Shown here: one piece after another, positions 44,422 through 54,469 of the stretch
Position numbering within the stretch: position 1 is the stretch's first letter
How the letters are laid out: every line of letters starts with the position of its first letter
Assembly: GCF_007667425.1 (NCBI RefSeq)
Contig: NZ_VDRC01000001.1
Coordinates: forward strand, 310,001 to 374,000
Length of the DNA stretch: 64,000 bases
Direction of reading: 5' to 3'
Origin: Microbacterium sp. 1.5R
GTDB taxonomy: Bacteria; Actinomycetota; Actinomycetes; Actinomycetales; Microbacteriaceae
Notes under the pieces: generated by a model
Told to the model about the DNA's origin: nothing
Database searches by the model: none
Seen by the model: only the letters and a program-made list of their open reading frames with translations
Program-made: the position numbers and the translations under genes

Positions 44422-45575
44422 TTCAGGAATTCGGGGATGTCGATGTCGTCGTCGGCGAAGGCCGGCTCGATGCTCGTCGCGGTCACCCGCTGGGGTGCCG
44501 ACTCGGTCTTCTGCGACGACTCGGGCGCCGCAGGCGCGGGCTGCTCGTCGGCCGGAAGAGCGACCTCCGGCAGCGTGCTGGCCGCGGCGGGGCGCGTGAC
44601 GACCATCGGGTCGAGGCGCAGTGAGGGCTCTCCGCCGTCGAATCCGGCCGCGATCACGGTGACGCGCACCTCGTCGCCGAGGGTGTCGTCGATGACGGTT
44701 CCGAAGATGATGTTCGCCTCCGGGTGCGCCGCCTCCTTGACGAGGTCGGCGGCGTCGTGGATCTCGAAGATACCGAGATTCGACCCACCCTGGATCGAGA
44801 GCAGCACGCCGTGCGCCCCCTCGATGCTCGCCTCGAGCAGCGGCGACTCGACCGCCAGCTCGGCCGCCTTGATCGCCCGATCGGCCCCGCGGGCGGATCC
44901 GATGCCCATGAGCGCGGAACCCGCGCCCTGCATGACGGACTTGACGTCGGCGAAGTCGAGGTTGATGAGGCCCGGGGTGGTGATGAGGTCGGTGATGCCC
45001 TGCACACCGGCGAGCAGAACCTGGTCGGCCGTGGCGAAGGCTTCGATCATCGAGATACCGCGATCGCTGATCTCGAGCAGACGATCGTTGGGCACCACGA
45101 TGAGGGTGTCGACTTCTTCCTTGAGCTTCGACACGCCGGCTTCCGCCTGGCTCTGGCGTCGGCGCCCCTCGAAGGAGAACGGCTTCGTCACGACACCGAT
45201 GGTGAGCGCGCCGATCGACTTCGCGATCCGGGCCACGACGGGTGCACCGCCGGTGCCGGTACCACCGCCCTCGCCCGCGGTGACGAAGACCATGTCGGCG
45301 CCGGTGAGGGCCTGCTCGATCTCTTCGGCGTGGTCCTCTGCGGCACGGCGGCCGACCTCGGGATCCGCGCCGGCACCGAGTCCGCGCGTGAGCTCGCGGC
45401 CCACGTCGAGCTTGACGTCGGCGTCGCTCATGAGGAGCGCCTGGGCGTCGGTGTTGACGGCGATGAACTCGACGCCGCGGAGGCCGAGTTCGATCATGCG
45501 GTTCACGGCGTTGACGCCGCCACCGCCGACGCCGACGACCTTGATCACGGCGAGGTAGTTCTGGTTCTGGCTCAT
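44418..45575 (-). CDS. ftsZ: Cell division protein FtsZ
   Basis: The tubulin-like GTPase that forms the Z ring, 385 residues. [13 protein letters not shown] is near 15-27, the GTP signature GGGTGTG at 103-109, and the catalytic T7 loop is [11 protein letters not shown]. The C-terminal peptide [11 protein letters not shown] is intact for SepF binding. GGAGG lies 6 bases before the ATG. A 177-base gap upstream holds its promoter, apart from readthrough from ftsQ. yggS is coupled downstream. Confidence 0.99.
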   Translation of the reverse strand: MSQNQNYLAVIKVVGVGGGGVNAVNRMIELGLRGVEFIAVNTDAQALLMSDADVKLDVGRELTRGLGAGADPEVGRRAAEDHAEEIEQALTGADMVFVTAGEGGGTGTGGAPVVARIAKSIGALTIGVVTKPFSFEGRRRQSQAEAGVSKLKEEVDTLIVVPNDRLLEISDRGISMIEAFATADQVLLAGVQGITDLITTPGLINLDFADVKSVMQGAGSALMGIGSARGADRAIKAAELAVESPLLEASIEGAHGVLLSIQGGSNLGIFEIHDAADLVKEAAHPEANIIFGTVIDDTLGDEVRVTVIAAGFDGGEPSLRLDPMVVTRPAAASTLPEVALPADEQPAPAAPESSQKTESAPQRVTATSIEPAFADDDIDIPEFLK

Positions 45576-45636
45576 GGCCGGCCTCCGAAATTCGAGCCTG
45601 TCTGATGGAGAGTCACTTCGCCGGACTGAACCTTAA

Positions 45637-45651
45637 ACCTCAACTAGAGGT
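45637..45651 (-). promoter_or_regulatory. Dyad in the ftsZ promoter region
   Basis: ACCTC-AACTA-GAGGT, an inverted repeat with 5-bp arms about 60-75 bases before the ftsZ ATG. The minus strand around it has TTTACA and TAAGGT with a 15-base gap, which may be a weak promoter. The rest of 45576-45752 shows no other clear feature. Confidence 0.35.
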
Positions 45652-45752
45652 GTAAAGTATTTCCCGGTATCGGTTTCTCTTGTTCGAAGGTAAGCGCCGC
45701 ACGAGCGCGCACTCGCAGCGACACGGGCGTGTCGTGTGTTTGCCGAGAGAAG

Positions 45753-46664
45753 TCAGCCGACGACGACCGCGTGGGGCGAGGTGACGTCGATCGACGTCGC
45801 CCCCGGTGCCGAGATCAGCGTCTTCGCGAGCACCTCGCTCTTCATGGGAGAGTTCTCGGAATCGCCCCAGACGATCCGCAACCCCGTGTCGAGCGTCAGG
45901 GTCACGTCATCAGGTGTCGTCGCCGAGACCCCCACGAGGGCGGCGCGCACGTCGGCGGGGACGGAGCGCACGACGAGACCGGCGGTCTCGAAGGCGGCGG
46001 AGTCGGTGCCGCCCGCGATGTCGAGGACAGGCTGCCCTGCGGGCTGGTCCGAGGTCGTCGACAGCGCGACCCCCGCGGCATCCACCAGAGTGTAGCCCGC
46101 ATCCGAGCGGATGACCCCGACCGGAGTGCGTTCGACGATGCGCACCGTGAGGTCGTGCGGCGGGTTGGCCTCGAGGGCATAGGTCTCGATCAGCGGAAAC
46201 GCCAGCAGGGAGGCCTTCACCTCGCTCGAGTCCACGAGAGCCAGCGGCGTGCCCAGCTGGTCCGCCAGGGCGGTCTCGACCGAGGCTGCGTCGAGAGTCG
46301 TCGCACCGACGACGGTGATCTTCTCGACCGCGAACAACGGACTGTACGCCGCGGCGACGCTTCCGCCCACGAGGAGCACCGCCGCTCCGATCGCGCTCAG
46401 CCAGACGATCCTGCGGCGACGTGACCGCTGGGTGAATCGCCGGATCTCCGCCCGCAGCGCCTTGCGCCGCGCTCGCGCGGCGCGCCACACGTCGCGAGCC
46501 GACATCTCGCGGTCCGCGTCGCCGACGGCATCCACCACGGGCGATCCGGTCGCCGCGCTCGACTTCTCTCTGCCTCCACCGTCGCCCGGATCACGGCGAC
46601 GCCGCGCGGGGGTGTCCTCCGCGGACTCGCCGGCGGGCGTCGGGAGCGGGGGCGGACGGCGCAT
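45753..46664 (-). CDS. ftsQ: Cell division protein FtsQ
   Basis: A divisome protein with 303 residues: a Pro/Arg-rich cytoplasmic region of about 110 residues (with RRFTQRSRRRRIVW), one membrane helix (LSAIGAAVLLVGGSVAAAY), then a POTRA domain (LFAVEKITVVGATTLDAASVETALADQLGTPLALVDSSEVKASLLAFPLIETYALEANPPHDLTVRIVERTPVGVI) and the FtsQ beta domain. The N-terminal part is longer than usual. It lies 3 bases after murC and has GGGGAG upstream. Confidence 0.95.
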   Translation of the reverse strand: MRRPPPLPTPAGESAEDTPARRRRDPGDGGGREKSSAATGSPVVDAVGDADREMSARDVWRAARARRKALRAEIRRFTQRSRRRRIVWLSAIGAAVLLVGGSVAAAYSPLFAVEKITVVGATTLDAASVETALADQLGTPLALVDSSEVKASLLAFPLIETYALEANPPHDLTVRIVERTPVGVIRSDAGYTLVDAAGVALSTTSDQPAGQPVLDIAGGTDSAAFETAGLVVRSVPADVRAALVGVSATTPDDVTLTLDTGLRIVWGDSENSPMKSEVLAKTLISAPGATSIDVTSPHAVVVG

Positions 46665-46667
46665 GCC

Positions 46668-48065
46668 CTACTCCCCGGTGGTCCGCAGAGACTCGAGCAC
46701 CTGCGGGATGATCTGGTACACGTTGCCGCACCCGAGGGTGACCACGTAATCGCCCTCACGAGCGACGGATGCCGTGTAGTCGGCCGCCTGCTGCCAATCG
46801 GCCACGAAGTGCACATGGGACGGGTCGCGGAACGCTCCGCTCACCAGCTCACCCGTGACCCCGGGAACCGGATCCTCGCGGGCGCCGTACACATCGAGCA
46901 TCACCGTGTGGTCGGCGTAGGTCTCGAGCACGTCGGCGAACTCGCGGTACATGTGCTGAGTCCGCGAGTAGGTGTGGGGCTGCTGGATCGCGATGATCCG
47001 ACCGCCGCCCGAGATCGAGCGCATCGCCTCGAGCGCCGCTCGTACCTCGGTGGGGTGATGCGAGTAGTCGTCGAACACCGCGACCCCGCGCTCGACCCCG
47101 TGCTTCTCCAGACGTCGGACCGTGCCTGCGAAACCCTCGACCGCTCGTGCGGATTCCTCGAGGCCGAAGCCCAGCGAGCGCAGCACGGCGACGGCACCGG
47201 CGGCGTTCACCGCGTTGTGCACGCCCGGTACGGCCAGCTGCAGCCGCACGCTGTCCGAGCCGTGCGTGAGCGTGGCGGCCACCGGGCCCTCGGCGACGAT
47301 GTCGGTGATGCGGAGGTCGGCGTCGTCCGACTGGCCGAAGCTGATCACGTTCGGGTGCGACAGACCGGCTCCCACACGCAGGGCGCCCGCGTCGTCGCTG
47401 GAGATGACGACGGCTTCCGTCGCGGCGTCGGCGAAGCGCACGAACGCGTCGTGGAAGGCCTCGTCCGAGCCGTAGTGGTCGAGGTGGTCCGGGTCGACGT
47501 TCGTGATCAGGGCGATCGCCGTGTCGTAGAGCAGGAAGGTGCCGTCCGACTCGTCGGCCTCGATCACGAAGAGCTCGCCCGATCCCGTCGCGCTGGAGAC
47601 GCCGAGCTGCTCGATCACGCCGCCGTTCACGAAGTGGGGGTCGGCACCGAGCGCCTGCAGAGCCGTCACGATCATGCCCGTCGACGTGGTCTTGCCGTGC
47701 GCGCCTGCGACCGACACGAGACGACGCGACCCGATGAGCCAATGCAGCGCCTGCGAACGGTGGATGACGTGCAGACCGCGCTCCTTGGCGGTGACGAACT
47801 CGGGGTTCTCCGGCCAGATCGCACCGGTGTGCACGACGGTGTCGGCGTCGCCCAGATGTGCGGCGTCGTGCCCGACGTGGACGGTCGCGCCGGCGGCGGC
47901 CAGGGCGCGGAGGTTGTCGCTGTCGGCCCGGTCGCTGCCCGAGACTCGGATGCCCGCGTCGAGGAACATGCGCGCGAGGCCGCTCATGCCGGAGCCGCCG
48001 ATGCCGATGAAGTGCGCGGAGGAGATCGTCTCGGGGATCGGGAGGGAGAGGTCAGGTCTGATCAT
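46668..48065 (-). CDS. murC: UDP-N-acetylmuramate-L-alanine ligase
   Basis: MurC adds L-alanine to UDP-MurNAc. It has 465 residues: an N-terminal Rossmann domain ([16 protein letters not shown]), the ATP loop GAHGKTT at 121-127, and the central and C-terminal Mur ligase domains ([45 protein letters not shown]). It lies 53 bases after murG, the largest gap within the run from murF to ftsQ, with a TAGACT hexamer 9 bases before the ATG that could be an internal promoter. Confidence 0.98.
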   Translation of the reverse strand: MIRPDLSLPIPETISSAHFIGIGGSGMSGLARMFLDAGIRVSGSDRADSDNLRALAAAGATVHVGHDAAHLGDADTVVHTGAIWPENPEFVTAKERGLHVIHRSQALHWLIGSRRLVSVAGAHGKTTSTGMIVTALQALGADPHFVNGGVIEQLGVSSATGSGELFVIEADESDGTFLLYDTAIALITNVDPDHLDHYGSDEAFHDAFVRFADAATEAVVISSDDAGALRVGAGLSHPNVISFGQSDDADLRITDIVAEGPVAATLTHGSDSVRLQLAVPGVHNAVNAAGAVAVLRSLGFGLEESARAVEGFAGTVRRLEKHGVERGVAVFDDYSHHPTEVRAALEAMRSISGGGRIIAIQQPHTYSRTQHMYREFADVLETYADHTVMLDVYGAREDPVPGVTGELVSGAFRDPSHVHFVADWQQAADYTASVAREGDYVVTLGCGNVYQIIPQVLESLRTTGE

Positions 48066-48074
48066 GTCTGGTTC

Positions 48075-48080
48075 AGTCTA
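48075..48080 (-). promoter_or_regulatory. Possible internal promoter before murC
   Basis: TAGACT on the minus strand, 9 bases before the murC ATG, in the only real gap of this part of the dcw cluster. The spacing is slightly longer than at the leaderless genes. Confidence 0.4.
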
Positions 48081-48118
48081 CTTTTTGGGTCGGACGGAAC
48101 GGCGCAGCGCGACGCCGG

Positions 48119-49195
48119 TCACACGGAGGCGAGCGCGCGATCGACGAGGGCGATGACGTTCTCGGTGCCGCTGCGGGTGCCGACCTTCGACGCGGCGTCC
48201 GACATCGCCGCCAGTCGCTCGGGGTCGCCGAGCAGCGGAACCACGAGGCGGCGCACCGCGTCACCGTCGAAAGTGGCGTCGTCGAGGAGTCGTGCGGCCC
48301 CGGCGGCGACCGCTGTGGCGGCGTTGAGGCGCTGCTCGCCGTTGCCGACCGAGTAGGGCACGTACAGCGCCGGGATGCCGAGGGCGCTGACCTCGCTGAC
48401 CGTCGCCGCGCCGGAGCGCGACACGATGAGATCGGCCAGCGCGAAGGCGAGGTCCATGCGGTCGACGTACCGCACGAGCGCGTAACCGGGAACGCCCGGG
48501 TCCGACAGGTCGCTGCGCTCCCCCGTGACGTGCAGCAGCTGCCACCCCGCGGCGAGCACGTCACCCCAGGAGTCGGCCAGTGCCTCGTTGAGACGCTGGG
48601 CTCCGAGCGATCCGCCGAAGACGAGGAGCACCGGTCGAGATGCGTCCAGGCCGAAGTGCTGGGCGGCCTCGTCACGGGCAGCGGCGCGGTCGAGCTCGAT
48701 GACCTCACGGCGCAGGGGCATGCCGACCACCTCTCCCCCGCGCAGCGGCGTTCCGGCGAAGGCCAGACCGGTGGCGGCGGCCCTGCGAGCGCCGAGGACG
48801 TTCGCGAGACCCGGACGCGCGTTCGCCTCGTGCACGACGAACGGCACTCCCTCCCGGCGCGCAGCGACGTAGGCCGGGGCCGACGCGTAGCCGCCGAAGC
48901 CCACCACCACGTCCACGTCGTGCGCCCTGATGTGGTCACGCACCTGCGCCACGGCCCGCCGGAACCGCAGCGGGAACCGGGCGGCCTGCGCATCCGGTCG
49001 TCGGGGAAAGGGCACCTTGTCGACGATGAGCAGCTCGTATCCGCGCGCCGGTACCAGACGGGACTCCAGCCCCTCGGCCGTGCCGAGAACCAGGACTGCG
49101 GATTCGGCGTCGCGGGAGCGCAGTCCGTCGGCGACGGCGAGCAGGGGGTTGACGTGACCGGCGGTGCCACCGCCGGCGAGCAGGTACGTGGTCAC
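48119..49195 (-). CDS. murG: UDP-GlcNAc--lipid I N-acetylglucosaminyltransferase
   Basis: MurG makes lipid II at the inner face of the membrane. It has 358 residues. LLAGGGTAGHVNPLLAVADGL is the N-terminal glycine loop, then VVGFGGYASAPAYVAARREGVPFVVHEANARPGLAN, and LVFGGSLGAQRLNEAL and SRSGAATVSEVSALGIPALYVPY in the donor domain. The GTG start overlaps the ftsW stop (GTGA). Confidence 0.98.
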   Translation of the reverse strand: MTTYLLAGGGTAGHVNPLLAVADGLRSRDAESAVLVLGTAEGLESRLVPARGYELLIVDKVPFPRRPDAQAARFPLRFRRAVAQVRDHIRAHDVDVVVGFGGYASAPAYVAARREGVPFVVHEANARPGLANVLGARRAAATGLAFAGTPLRGGEVVGMPLRREVIELDRAAARDEAAQHFGLDASRPVLLVFGGSLGAQRLNEALADSWGDVLAAGWQLLHVTGERSDLSDPGVPGYALVRYVDRMDLAFALADLIVSRSGAATVSEVSALGIPALYVPYSVGNGEQRLNAATAVAAGAARLLDDATFDGDAVRRLVVPLLGDPERLAAMSDAASKVGTRSGTENVIALVDRALASV

Positions 49196-50424
49196 CGTGC
49201 GACCCTACCCCGCCCCGTCGAGGGCGACCGCTCAGTCGACCGGGCCTCGGCGGCGGGGATGGTCCTGGCGAAGGCCAACAGCACGCCGCAGGCGATGAGC
49301 ACGGCGAGCAGAGCCGTACCGCCCTGCGACATGAAGGGCAGCGGCACCCCCATGACCGGGAACACGCCGATGACGACGCCGATGTTCAACACGGCCTGTC
49401 CGGTGATCCACACCGTGACGCCGCCTGCGGCGATGCGGATGAACTGGTCCGAGGTCTTCCGGATGATATGGAAGGCGCCGACCGTGAACAGCGTGAACAG
49501 CGCGAGAACCACCACGCAGCCGATCAGCCCGAGTTCCTCGCCCACGATCGCGAAGATGAAGTCGTTGCCCGCCGCGGGCAGCCATCCGTACTTCTCCTGG
49601 GAGTTGCCGAGCCCGACTCCGAAGACCCCGCCCGACGCCATGCCCCAGATGCCGTGGATCGACTGATAGCAGTCGCCCGTGTACGCGGACATGTCGGTGC
49701 ACGTCGCGGTGATGCGGCGCATCCGGTCGGGACTGGTCACGGCCAGCGCGATCACAGAAGCGACGCCGAGCAGCACCGGGAGGATGAACAATCGCAGCTT
49801 CACGCCGGAGAAGAAGAGGCAGCCGAGCAGCACCAGCACGAGGACCATGGCCGTACCCAGGTCTTTACCCGCGAGCACTGTGCCGATCGCGAGGGCGCCC
49901 ACCGGCACGACGGGGATGAACACCTGGTGCCACGTGCCGAGCATGGTGTGCTTGCGCATCAGCACGTAGCCGATCCAGAGGGCGAGCGCGAGCTTGAGGA
50001 ACTCCGAGGGCTGCAGGGTGAACCCGGCGATCTTGATCCAGTTCCGGTTTCCCCCGTCCTCGATACCGAGGGGCGTGAAGACCAGCAACTGCAGCGCGAC
50101 CGCTCCGAAGAGGGCGGGCCACGCCATGCGCTTGAGGAAGCGGATCGGGACCCGTGAGATCAGGAACATCAACGGGATGCCCAGCACGGCGAACACGCCC
50201 TGGCGCAGCGCGCCGTCCATGGGGTTCTCGCCCCGCGAGACGGCGGTCGCGCTGGTGGCGGACAGCACCATGACGAGGCCGAAGATCGTCAGCAGCAGTG
50301 CCGCCGACGCGATCATCAGGAACTCGGTCGAGAGCGGTGTGAACCGGCGGCCGAGCGAGACACGAGCGGCGAGTCCGCGGGGAGGATCGGGCTCAGAGCG
50401 CGGGGGGCGTGCGACCTGTGTCAT
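49192..50424 (-). CDS. ftsW: Peptidoglycan glycosyltransferase FtsW
   Basis: The septal SEDS glycosyltransferase, 410 residues, about ten helices. AGKDLGTAMVL, the large outside loop with FGVGLGNSQEKYGWLPAAGNDFIFAIVGEELG and the PLPFMSQGGTALL end are typical. The outside loop has a Cys pair (TCTDMSAYTGDC) that may form a disulfide. ATG 50424 has GGGGAG 5 bases upstream and lies 32 bases inside the end of murD; an upstream start would extend further into murD. It overlaps murG by 4 bases. Confidence 0.96.
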   Translation of the reverse strand: MTQVARPPRSEPDPPRGLAARVSLGRRFTPLSTEFLMIASAALLLTIFGLVMVLSATSATAVSRGENPMDGALRQGVFAVLGIPLMFLISRVPIRFLKRMAWPALFGAVALQLLVFTPLGIEDGGNRNWIKIAGFTLQPSEFLKLALALWIGYVLMRKHTMLGTWHQVFIPVVPVGALAIGTVLAGKDLGTAMVLVLVLLGCLFFSGVKLRLFILPVLLGVASVIALAVTSPDRMRRITATCTDMSAYTGDCYQSIHGIWGMASGGVFGVGLGNSQEKYGWLPAAGNDFIFAIVGEELGLIGCVVVLALFTLFTVGAFHIIRKTSDQFIRIAAGGVTVWITGQAVLNIGVVIGVFPVMGVPLPFMSQGGTALLAVLIACGVLLAFARTIPAAEARSTERSPSTGRGRVAR

Positions 50425-51931
50425 CGGCGCTCCCCCGGTCGATCCATTCCTGCACCGCTTCGGCGAAGCGGCGGCCACGATCCGCATAGCTGGTGAACTG
50501 ATCGAAGGATGCCGCGGCGGGAGCCAGGAGTACCGTTCCCTCGCCGTCGACGATCCCCGCTGCGATCTCCACGACGCGGTTCATGACCTCACCAGTCTCG
50601 CCAGCATCCACCTCGAACACCGGCACCGCGGGCGCGTGTCGCTGGAATGCCGTCACGACCTCCGCACGCTCCACGCCGATGACGACGGCGGCACGGGCGG
50701 TCGCCCCCGCTGTCGCGACGAGCTCGGTGATGTCGACGCCCTTGAGATCTCCACCGACGACCCACACGGCACCGGGATACGCACGCAGCGACGAGGCTGC
50801 GGCGTGCGGGTTGGTCGCCTTCGAATCATCGACCCAGGTGACGCCGCCGTGGCGCGCCACGACCTGGATGCGATGCGCGTCGAGGCGGAAACCCTGGAGC
50901 GCCTGGTGGATCGCCTCGGGGGCGACCTCGAGCGAGCGCGCCAACGCACTGGCCGCGAGCACGTTCTGCACGATGTGCGGCGCCGCGAGCCCCGCGCCCT
51001 CGAGATCGGCGACCGTCGTCAGCTCGAGCGCGCTCCGGGCGCGGTCGTCGAGGAAGGCGCGGTCGACGACGAGCCCCTCGACGACCCCCAGATCGCTGGG
51101 ACCGGGGATGCCGAGGTCGAAGCCGATCGCGCGCGCTCCGTCGACGACCTCCGCGTCCTCCACCATCAGCCGGGTGGCCTCATCGCCCTTGTTGTAGACG
51201 CAGGCGACGCGGGTGTTGCGATAGACGAGCGCCTTCGCGTCGCGGTACGCGCGAGCACTGCCGTGCCACACGAGATGGTCGTCGGCGAGATTGAGGCAGA
51301 CGGACGAGTACGGATACAGCTGGCCCTCGGGGGCGGCGAGTCCCAGATACCAGAGCTGGTGGCTCGAGAGCTCGACCACCAGCACGTCGAACCCCGACGG
51401 ATCCCGCACGGCGTCGAGCACCGGCACGCCGATGTTGCCGCACGGCGCTGCGCGGAGTCCCCCACCGGTGAGCAGGGTGGCCGTGAGCTGGGTCGTGGTG
51501 GTCTTGCCGTTCGTGCCGGTGATGAGCACCCAGTCGGCAGGGGTGCCGTCGGCGCGGACGACCTTGTCGCGCACACGCCAGGCGAGTTCGACGTCGCCCC
51601 ACAGGGCGATGCCCGACTGCTGGACCCAGCGGATGACGGGGTGCGACGGCGCGAACCCCGGCGACGCGATCACCACCTCGGCGTCGAAGTCGACGAGCGC
51701 CTGCGGAACCTCGCCCAACGACCCGAGCTCGAGTCTGGCACCGACCACGGGGACGAGCTTCGCGTACTCCTCGTCGGCCGATTCGCTGAGCACGAGCACC
51801 TCAGCGCCGAGCTCGGTGAGCGTGTCGGCGACCGAGAACCCGGTCATCGACAGGCCGAGCACCGCGACGCGGAGCCCCGACCAGTCGGCGTTCCAGCTGG
51901 TGAGCGAGGCGAGACGGGACTCAGTCGACAC
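50393..51931 (-). CDS. murD: UDP-N-acetylmuramoylalanine-D-glutamate ligase
   Basis: MurD adds D-glutamate to UDP-MurNAc-L-Ala. It has 512 residues. The ATP loop GTNGKTT is at 139-145, preceded by the N-terminal uracil-binding domain (VAVLGLSMTGFSVADTL). ELSSHQLWYLG and VDDSKATNPHAAASSLR follow. It starts with GTG inside the last codons of mraY (11-base overlap), and ftsW begins inside its last 32 bases. Confidence 0.98.
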   Translation of the reverse strand: MSTESRLASLTSWNADWSGLRVAVLGLSMTGFSVADTLTELGAEVLVLSESADEEYAKLVPVVGARLELGSLGEVPQALVDFDAEVVIASPGFAPSHPVIRWVQQSGIALWGDVELAWRVRDKVVRADGTPADWVLITGTNGKTTTTQLTATLLTGGGLRAAPCGNIGVPVLDAVRDPSGFDVLVVELSSHQLWYLGLAAPEGQLYPYSSVCLNLADDHLVWHGSARAYRDAKALVYRNTRVACVYNKGDEATRLMVEDAEVVDGARAIGFDLGIPGPSDLGVVEGLVVDRAFLDDRARSALELTTVADLEGAGLAAPHIVQNVLAASALARSLEVAPEAIHQALQGFRLDAHRIQVVARHGGVTWVDDSKATNPHAAASSLRAYPGAVWVVGGDLKGVDITELVATAGATARAAVVIGVERAEVVTAFQRHAPAVPVFEVDAGETGEVMNRVVEIAAGIVDGEGTVLLAPAAASFDQFTSYADRGRRFAEAVQEWIDRGSADDTGRTPPAL

Positions 51932-53033
51932 GGGTCAGCCACTCGACGTAGAAGAGCCCGACAGCGGAGACCGCGAGCAGTCCGGCGATGATCCACATCC
52001 GCACCACGATCGTGACCTCCGACCAGCCGCGCATCTCGAGATGGTGATGGAAGGGACTCATGAGGAAGAGCCGCTTGCCTCGCGTGACCTTGAAATACGC
52101 GCGCTGCAGGATCACGGAGCCGGAGGCCAGCACGAACACGCCGGCGATCACGAAGAGCAGGAGCTCGGTGCGGGTGAGGATCGCCATCGCGGTGATGACG
52201 CCACCGATGGCCATCGAACCGACGTCGCCCATGAAGACCTTCGCCTTGGGCGCGTTCCACCACAGGAAGCCGATGAGGCTGGCAGCGAACGAGGCGGCGA
52301 CGATGGCCAGGCTGAAGGGATCGCGTACCTCGTAGCATCCGCCGAGTGCCGCCTTCTCGACGCCTTCTCCGACGCACGACTGCTTGAACTGCCAGAAGGC
52401 GATCAGGCTGTATGCGCCGACCACGATGACGCCCGCGCCGGCGGCGAGGCCGTCGAGCCCGTCCGTGAGGTTCACGCTGTTGGAAGTGGCCACGCCGATC
52501 ACCGAGATCCACAGCAGGTAGAGGATCCAGCCCACGACGATCGTGAACGCGAACAGGTTCAGCCACGGGATGTCGCGGAACAGCGAGATCGATCCGGATG
52601 CCGGAGTCTGGTCGAACTTGTTCGGGAAGTTGAGCGCGACGATGCCGAACGGGATCATCACGATCAGCTGGCCGATGATCTTGCGCCATCCGGAGAGCCC
52701 GAGGCTGCGCTGGCTGCGCACCTTCATGTAGTCGTCGATGAATCCGACCGCACCGAAGCCCACCATGAGCCAGATCACGAGGATCGCCGACAGCGCGGGC
52801 GTGCCGCCACCGACGAACACGCCGGTGAAGTACCCCACCATCGTGCCGACGATGAAGATGACGCCGCCCATGGTGGGGGTGCCGCGCTTGGCCTCGTGAC
52901 TCGGATTCTCGATCGCCTCGGGGGTGCGGATGACCTGACCCCATCCCCACTTGCGGAAGAGCCGGAGGAAGACGGGAGTCAGGAAGAGTGTGAAGGCGAG
53001 CGAGATGGCCGCCGCCATGATGAGTGACCTCAC
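51921..53033 (-). CDS. mraY: Phospho-MurNAc-pentapeptide transferase
   Basis: MraY makes lipid I from UDP-MurNAc-pentapeptide and undecaprenyl phosphate. It has 370 residues and about ten helices. HEAKRGTPTMGGVIF, VGFIDDYMKVRSQRSLGLSGWRKI, the NLTDGLDGLAAG active-site aspartates and SPFHHHLEMRGWSE at the end are intact. The GTG start overlaps the murF stop (GTGA). murD overlaps its end. Confidence 0.98.
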   Translation of the reverse strand: MRSLIMAAAISLAFTLFLTPVFLRLFRKWGWGQVIRTPEAIENPSHEAKRGTPTMGGVIFIVGTMVGYFTGVFVGGGTPALSAILVIWLMVGFGAVGFIDDYMKVRSQRSLGLSGWRKIIGQLIVMIPFGIVALNFPNKFDQTPASGSISLFRDIPWLNLFAFTIVVGWILYLLWISVIGVATSNSVNLTDGLDGLAAGAGVIVVGAYSLIAFWQFKQSCVGEGVEKAALGGCYEVRDPFSLAIVAASFAASLIGFLWWNAPKAKVFMGDVGSMAIGGVITAMAILTRTELLLFVIAGVFVLASGSVILQRAYFKVTRGKRLFLMSPFHHHLEMRGWSEVTIVVRMWIIAGLLAVSAVGLFYVEWLTRVD

Positions 53034-54442
53034 GAGAACAATTCTCCCAGACGATCGCCGAGGTGCCGGAGGCCCACCGAATTCGAGGACTTCACGAGAA
53101 CCCGGTCGCCGTCGCGCAGCTCATCGCGCAGGTACTCGAAAGCGGCGTCGTGATCGGCGAAGAAGACGGCCTCGCTGTCCCACGAGCCCTCGCCGATCGC
53201 CGAGATGTAGAGGCGACGCGCTTCGGGCCCCACCACGACGATGCGCTGGATGTTCAGCCGAACCGCGAGCAGACCGATGCGGTCATGCTCCTCCCCTGCG
53301 GTCTCGCCCAGCTCGCTCATGGCGCCGAGAACGGCCACCGTGCGCTCGTCGGGCCCCGTGATCTGCGCGAGCGTGCGCAGCGCCGCCGCCATCGAGTCCG
53401 GGCTCGCGTTGTAGGCGTCGTTGATGATGCGGACCCGGTCGTTGCCGAGGGGCTGCATGCGCCAGCGCTCGGCGATCTCCACCGTCTCGAGTCGGGCGAC
53501 CGCGTCGGCCGTCTGCACCCCGAGCACTCCGGCGGCGGCGATGGCGGCGAGGGCGTTGTTGATGTGATGCGCTCCGAGCACGCGGAGGTGCAGCGACACG
53601 CGCGCGCCGGCCGCCTCGATCACGCAGGAGGTGCCGGATGCCGTCACCTCGAGGTTCTCCGCGCGGACCTGGGCCCCCGCGGTCTGGCCGAATCCAATGA
53701 CGTTCATCCCCCGCGAGTCCGCGAGCTCGCCCATCGCCGCGACCCGCGGGTCGTCGACGTTCAGGACCGCCGTCCCGGTGGGCGTCGCCGCCGCCACGAG
53801 TTCGGACTTGGCCCTGGCGGTGGCTTCGATCCCCCCGAAACCGCCGGCGTGCGCCATGCCGACCATGAGCACGACCGCGATGTCCGGCTCCACGAGTCCG
53901 GCGAGGCGCGCGATGCTGCCGGGGGCGTCCGCTCCGAACTCGCTCACGAGGAAGCGTGTGTCGTAGGTGACGCGCAGCATGGTGACCGGAGCGCCGACTT
54001 CGTTGTTGTACGAGGCGATCGGAGCGACGGTCTCGCCCTCGTCGGAGAGGATCCGCGCGAGGAAGTTCTTCGTCGTCGTCTTGCCGTTCGAGCCGGTGAT
54101 GCCGACGATTTTGAGCGATCCGGCCGCGCGCACGCGAGCGACGACCTCGCGTGCCAGGTCGGCCAGGGCCCGCACGGCGTCCGGCACGACGATCTGCGTG
54201 ATCTCCTCGTCGACCGGACGCTCCACGATCGCGAGGGCCGCTCCGGCACTGCGGGCGGATCCGACGAAGTTGTGGCCGTCGGTCGCCGCACCGGGCTTCG
54301 CGACGAAGATCGTCCCCTGACCCATGTTCCGCGAATCGGTGTCGACGACCCCGTCGACGACGGTCTCGGCCGTGGCGTCTCCGACGAGCCGCAGATCACC
54401 CCCGAGGACGGCGGCGATCTCAGCAAGCGACAGGGCGATCAT
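53030..54442 (-). CDS. murF: UDP-MurNAc-tripeptide--D-alanyl-D-alanine ligase
   Basis: MurF adds D-Ala-D-Ala to the tripeptide. It has 470 residues. The ATP loop GSNGKTTTKNFL is near 117-128, with the N-terminal VVDGVVDTDSRNMGQGTIFVAKPG and the NDAYNASPDSMAAALRTL block in the C-terminal half. It follows ftsI after 27 bases. In most dcw clusters murE lies between ftsI and murF; here it does not. Confidence 0.97.
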   Translation of the reverse strand: MIALSLAEIAAVLGGDLRLVGDATAETVVDGVVDTDSRNMGQGTIFVAKPGAATDGHNFVGSARSAGAALAIVERPVDEEITQIVVPDAVRALADLAREVVARVRAAGSLKIVGITGSNGKTTTKNFLARILSDEGETVAPIASYNNEVGAPVTMLRVTYDTRFLVSEFGADAPGSIARLAGLVEPDIAVVLMVGMAHAGGFGGIEATARAKSELVAAATPTGTAVLNVDDPRVAAMGELADSRGMNVIGFGQTAGAQVRAENLEVTASGTSCVIEAAGARVSLHLRVLGAHHINNALAAIAAAGVLGVQTADAVARLETVEIAERWRMQPLGNDRVRIINDAYNASPDSMAAALRTLAQITGPDERTVAVLGAMSELGETAGEEHDRIGLLAVRLNIQRIVVVGPEARRLYISAIGEGSWDSEAVFFADHDAAFEYLRDELRDGDRVLVKSSNSVGLRHLGDRLGELFS

Positions 54443-54469
54443 GACAACTCCAGGCGCACGGCGCGCCGA

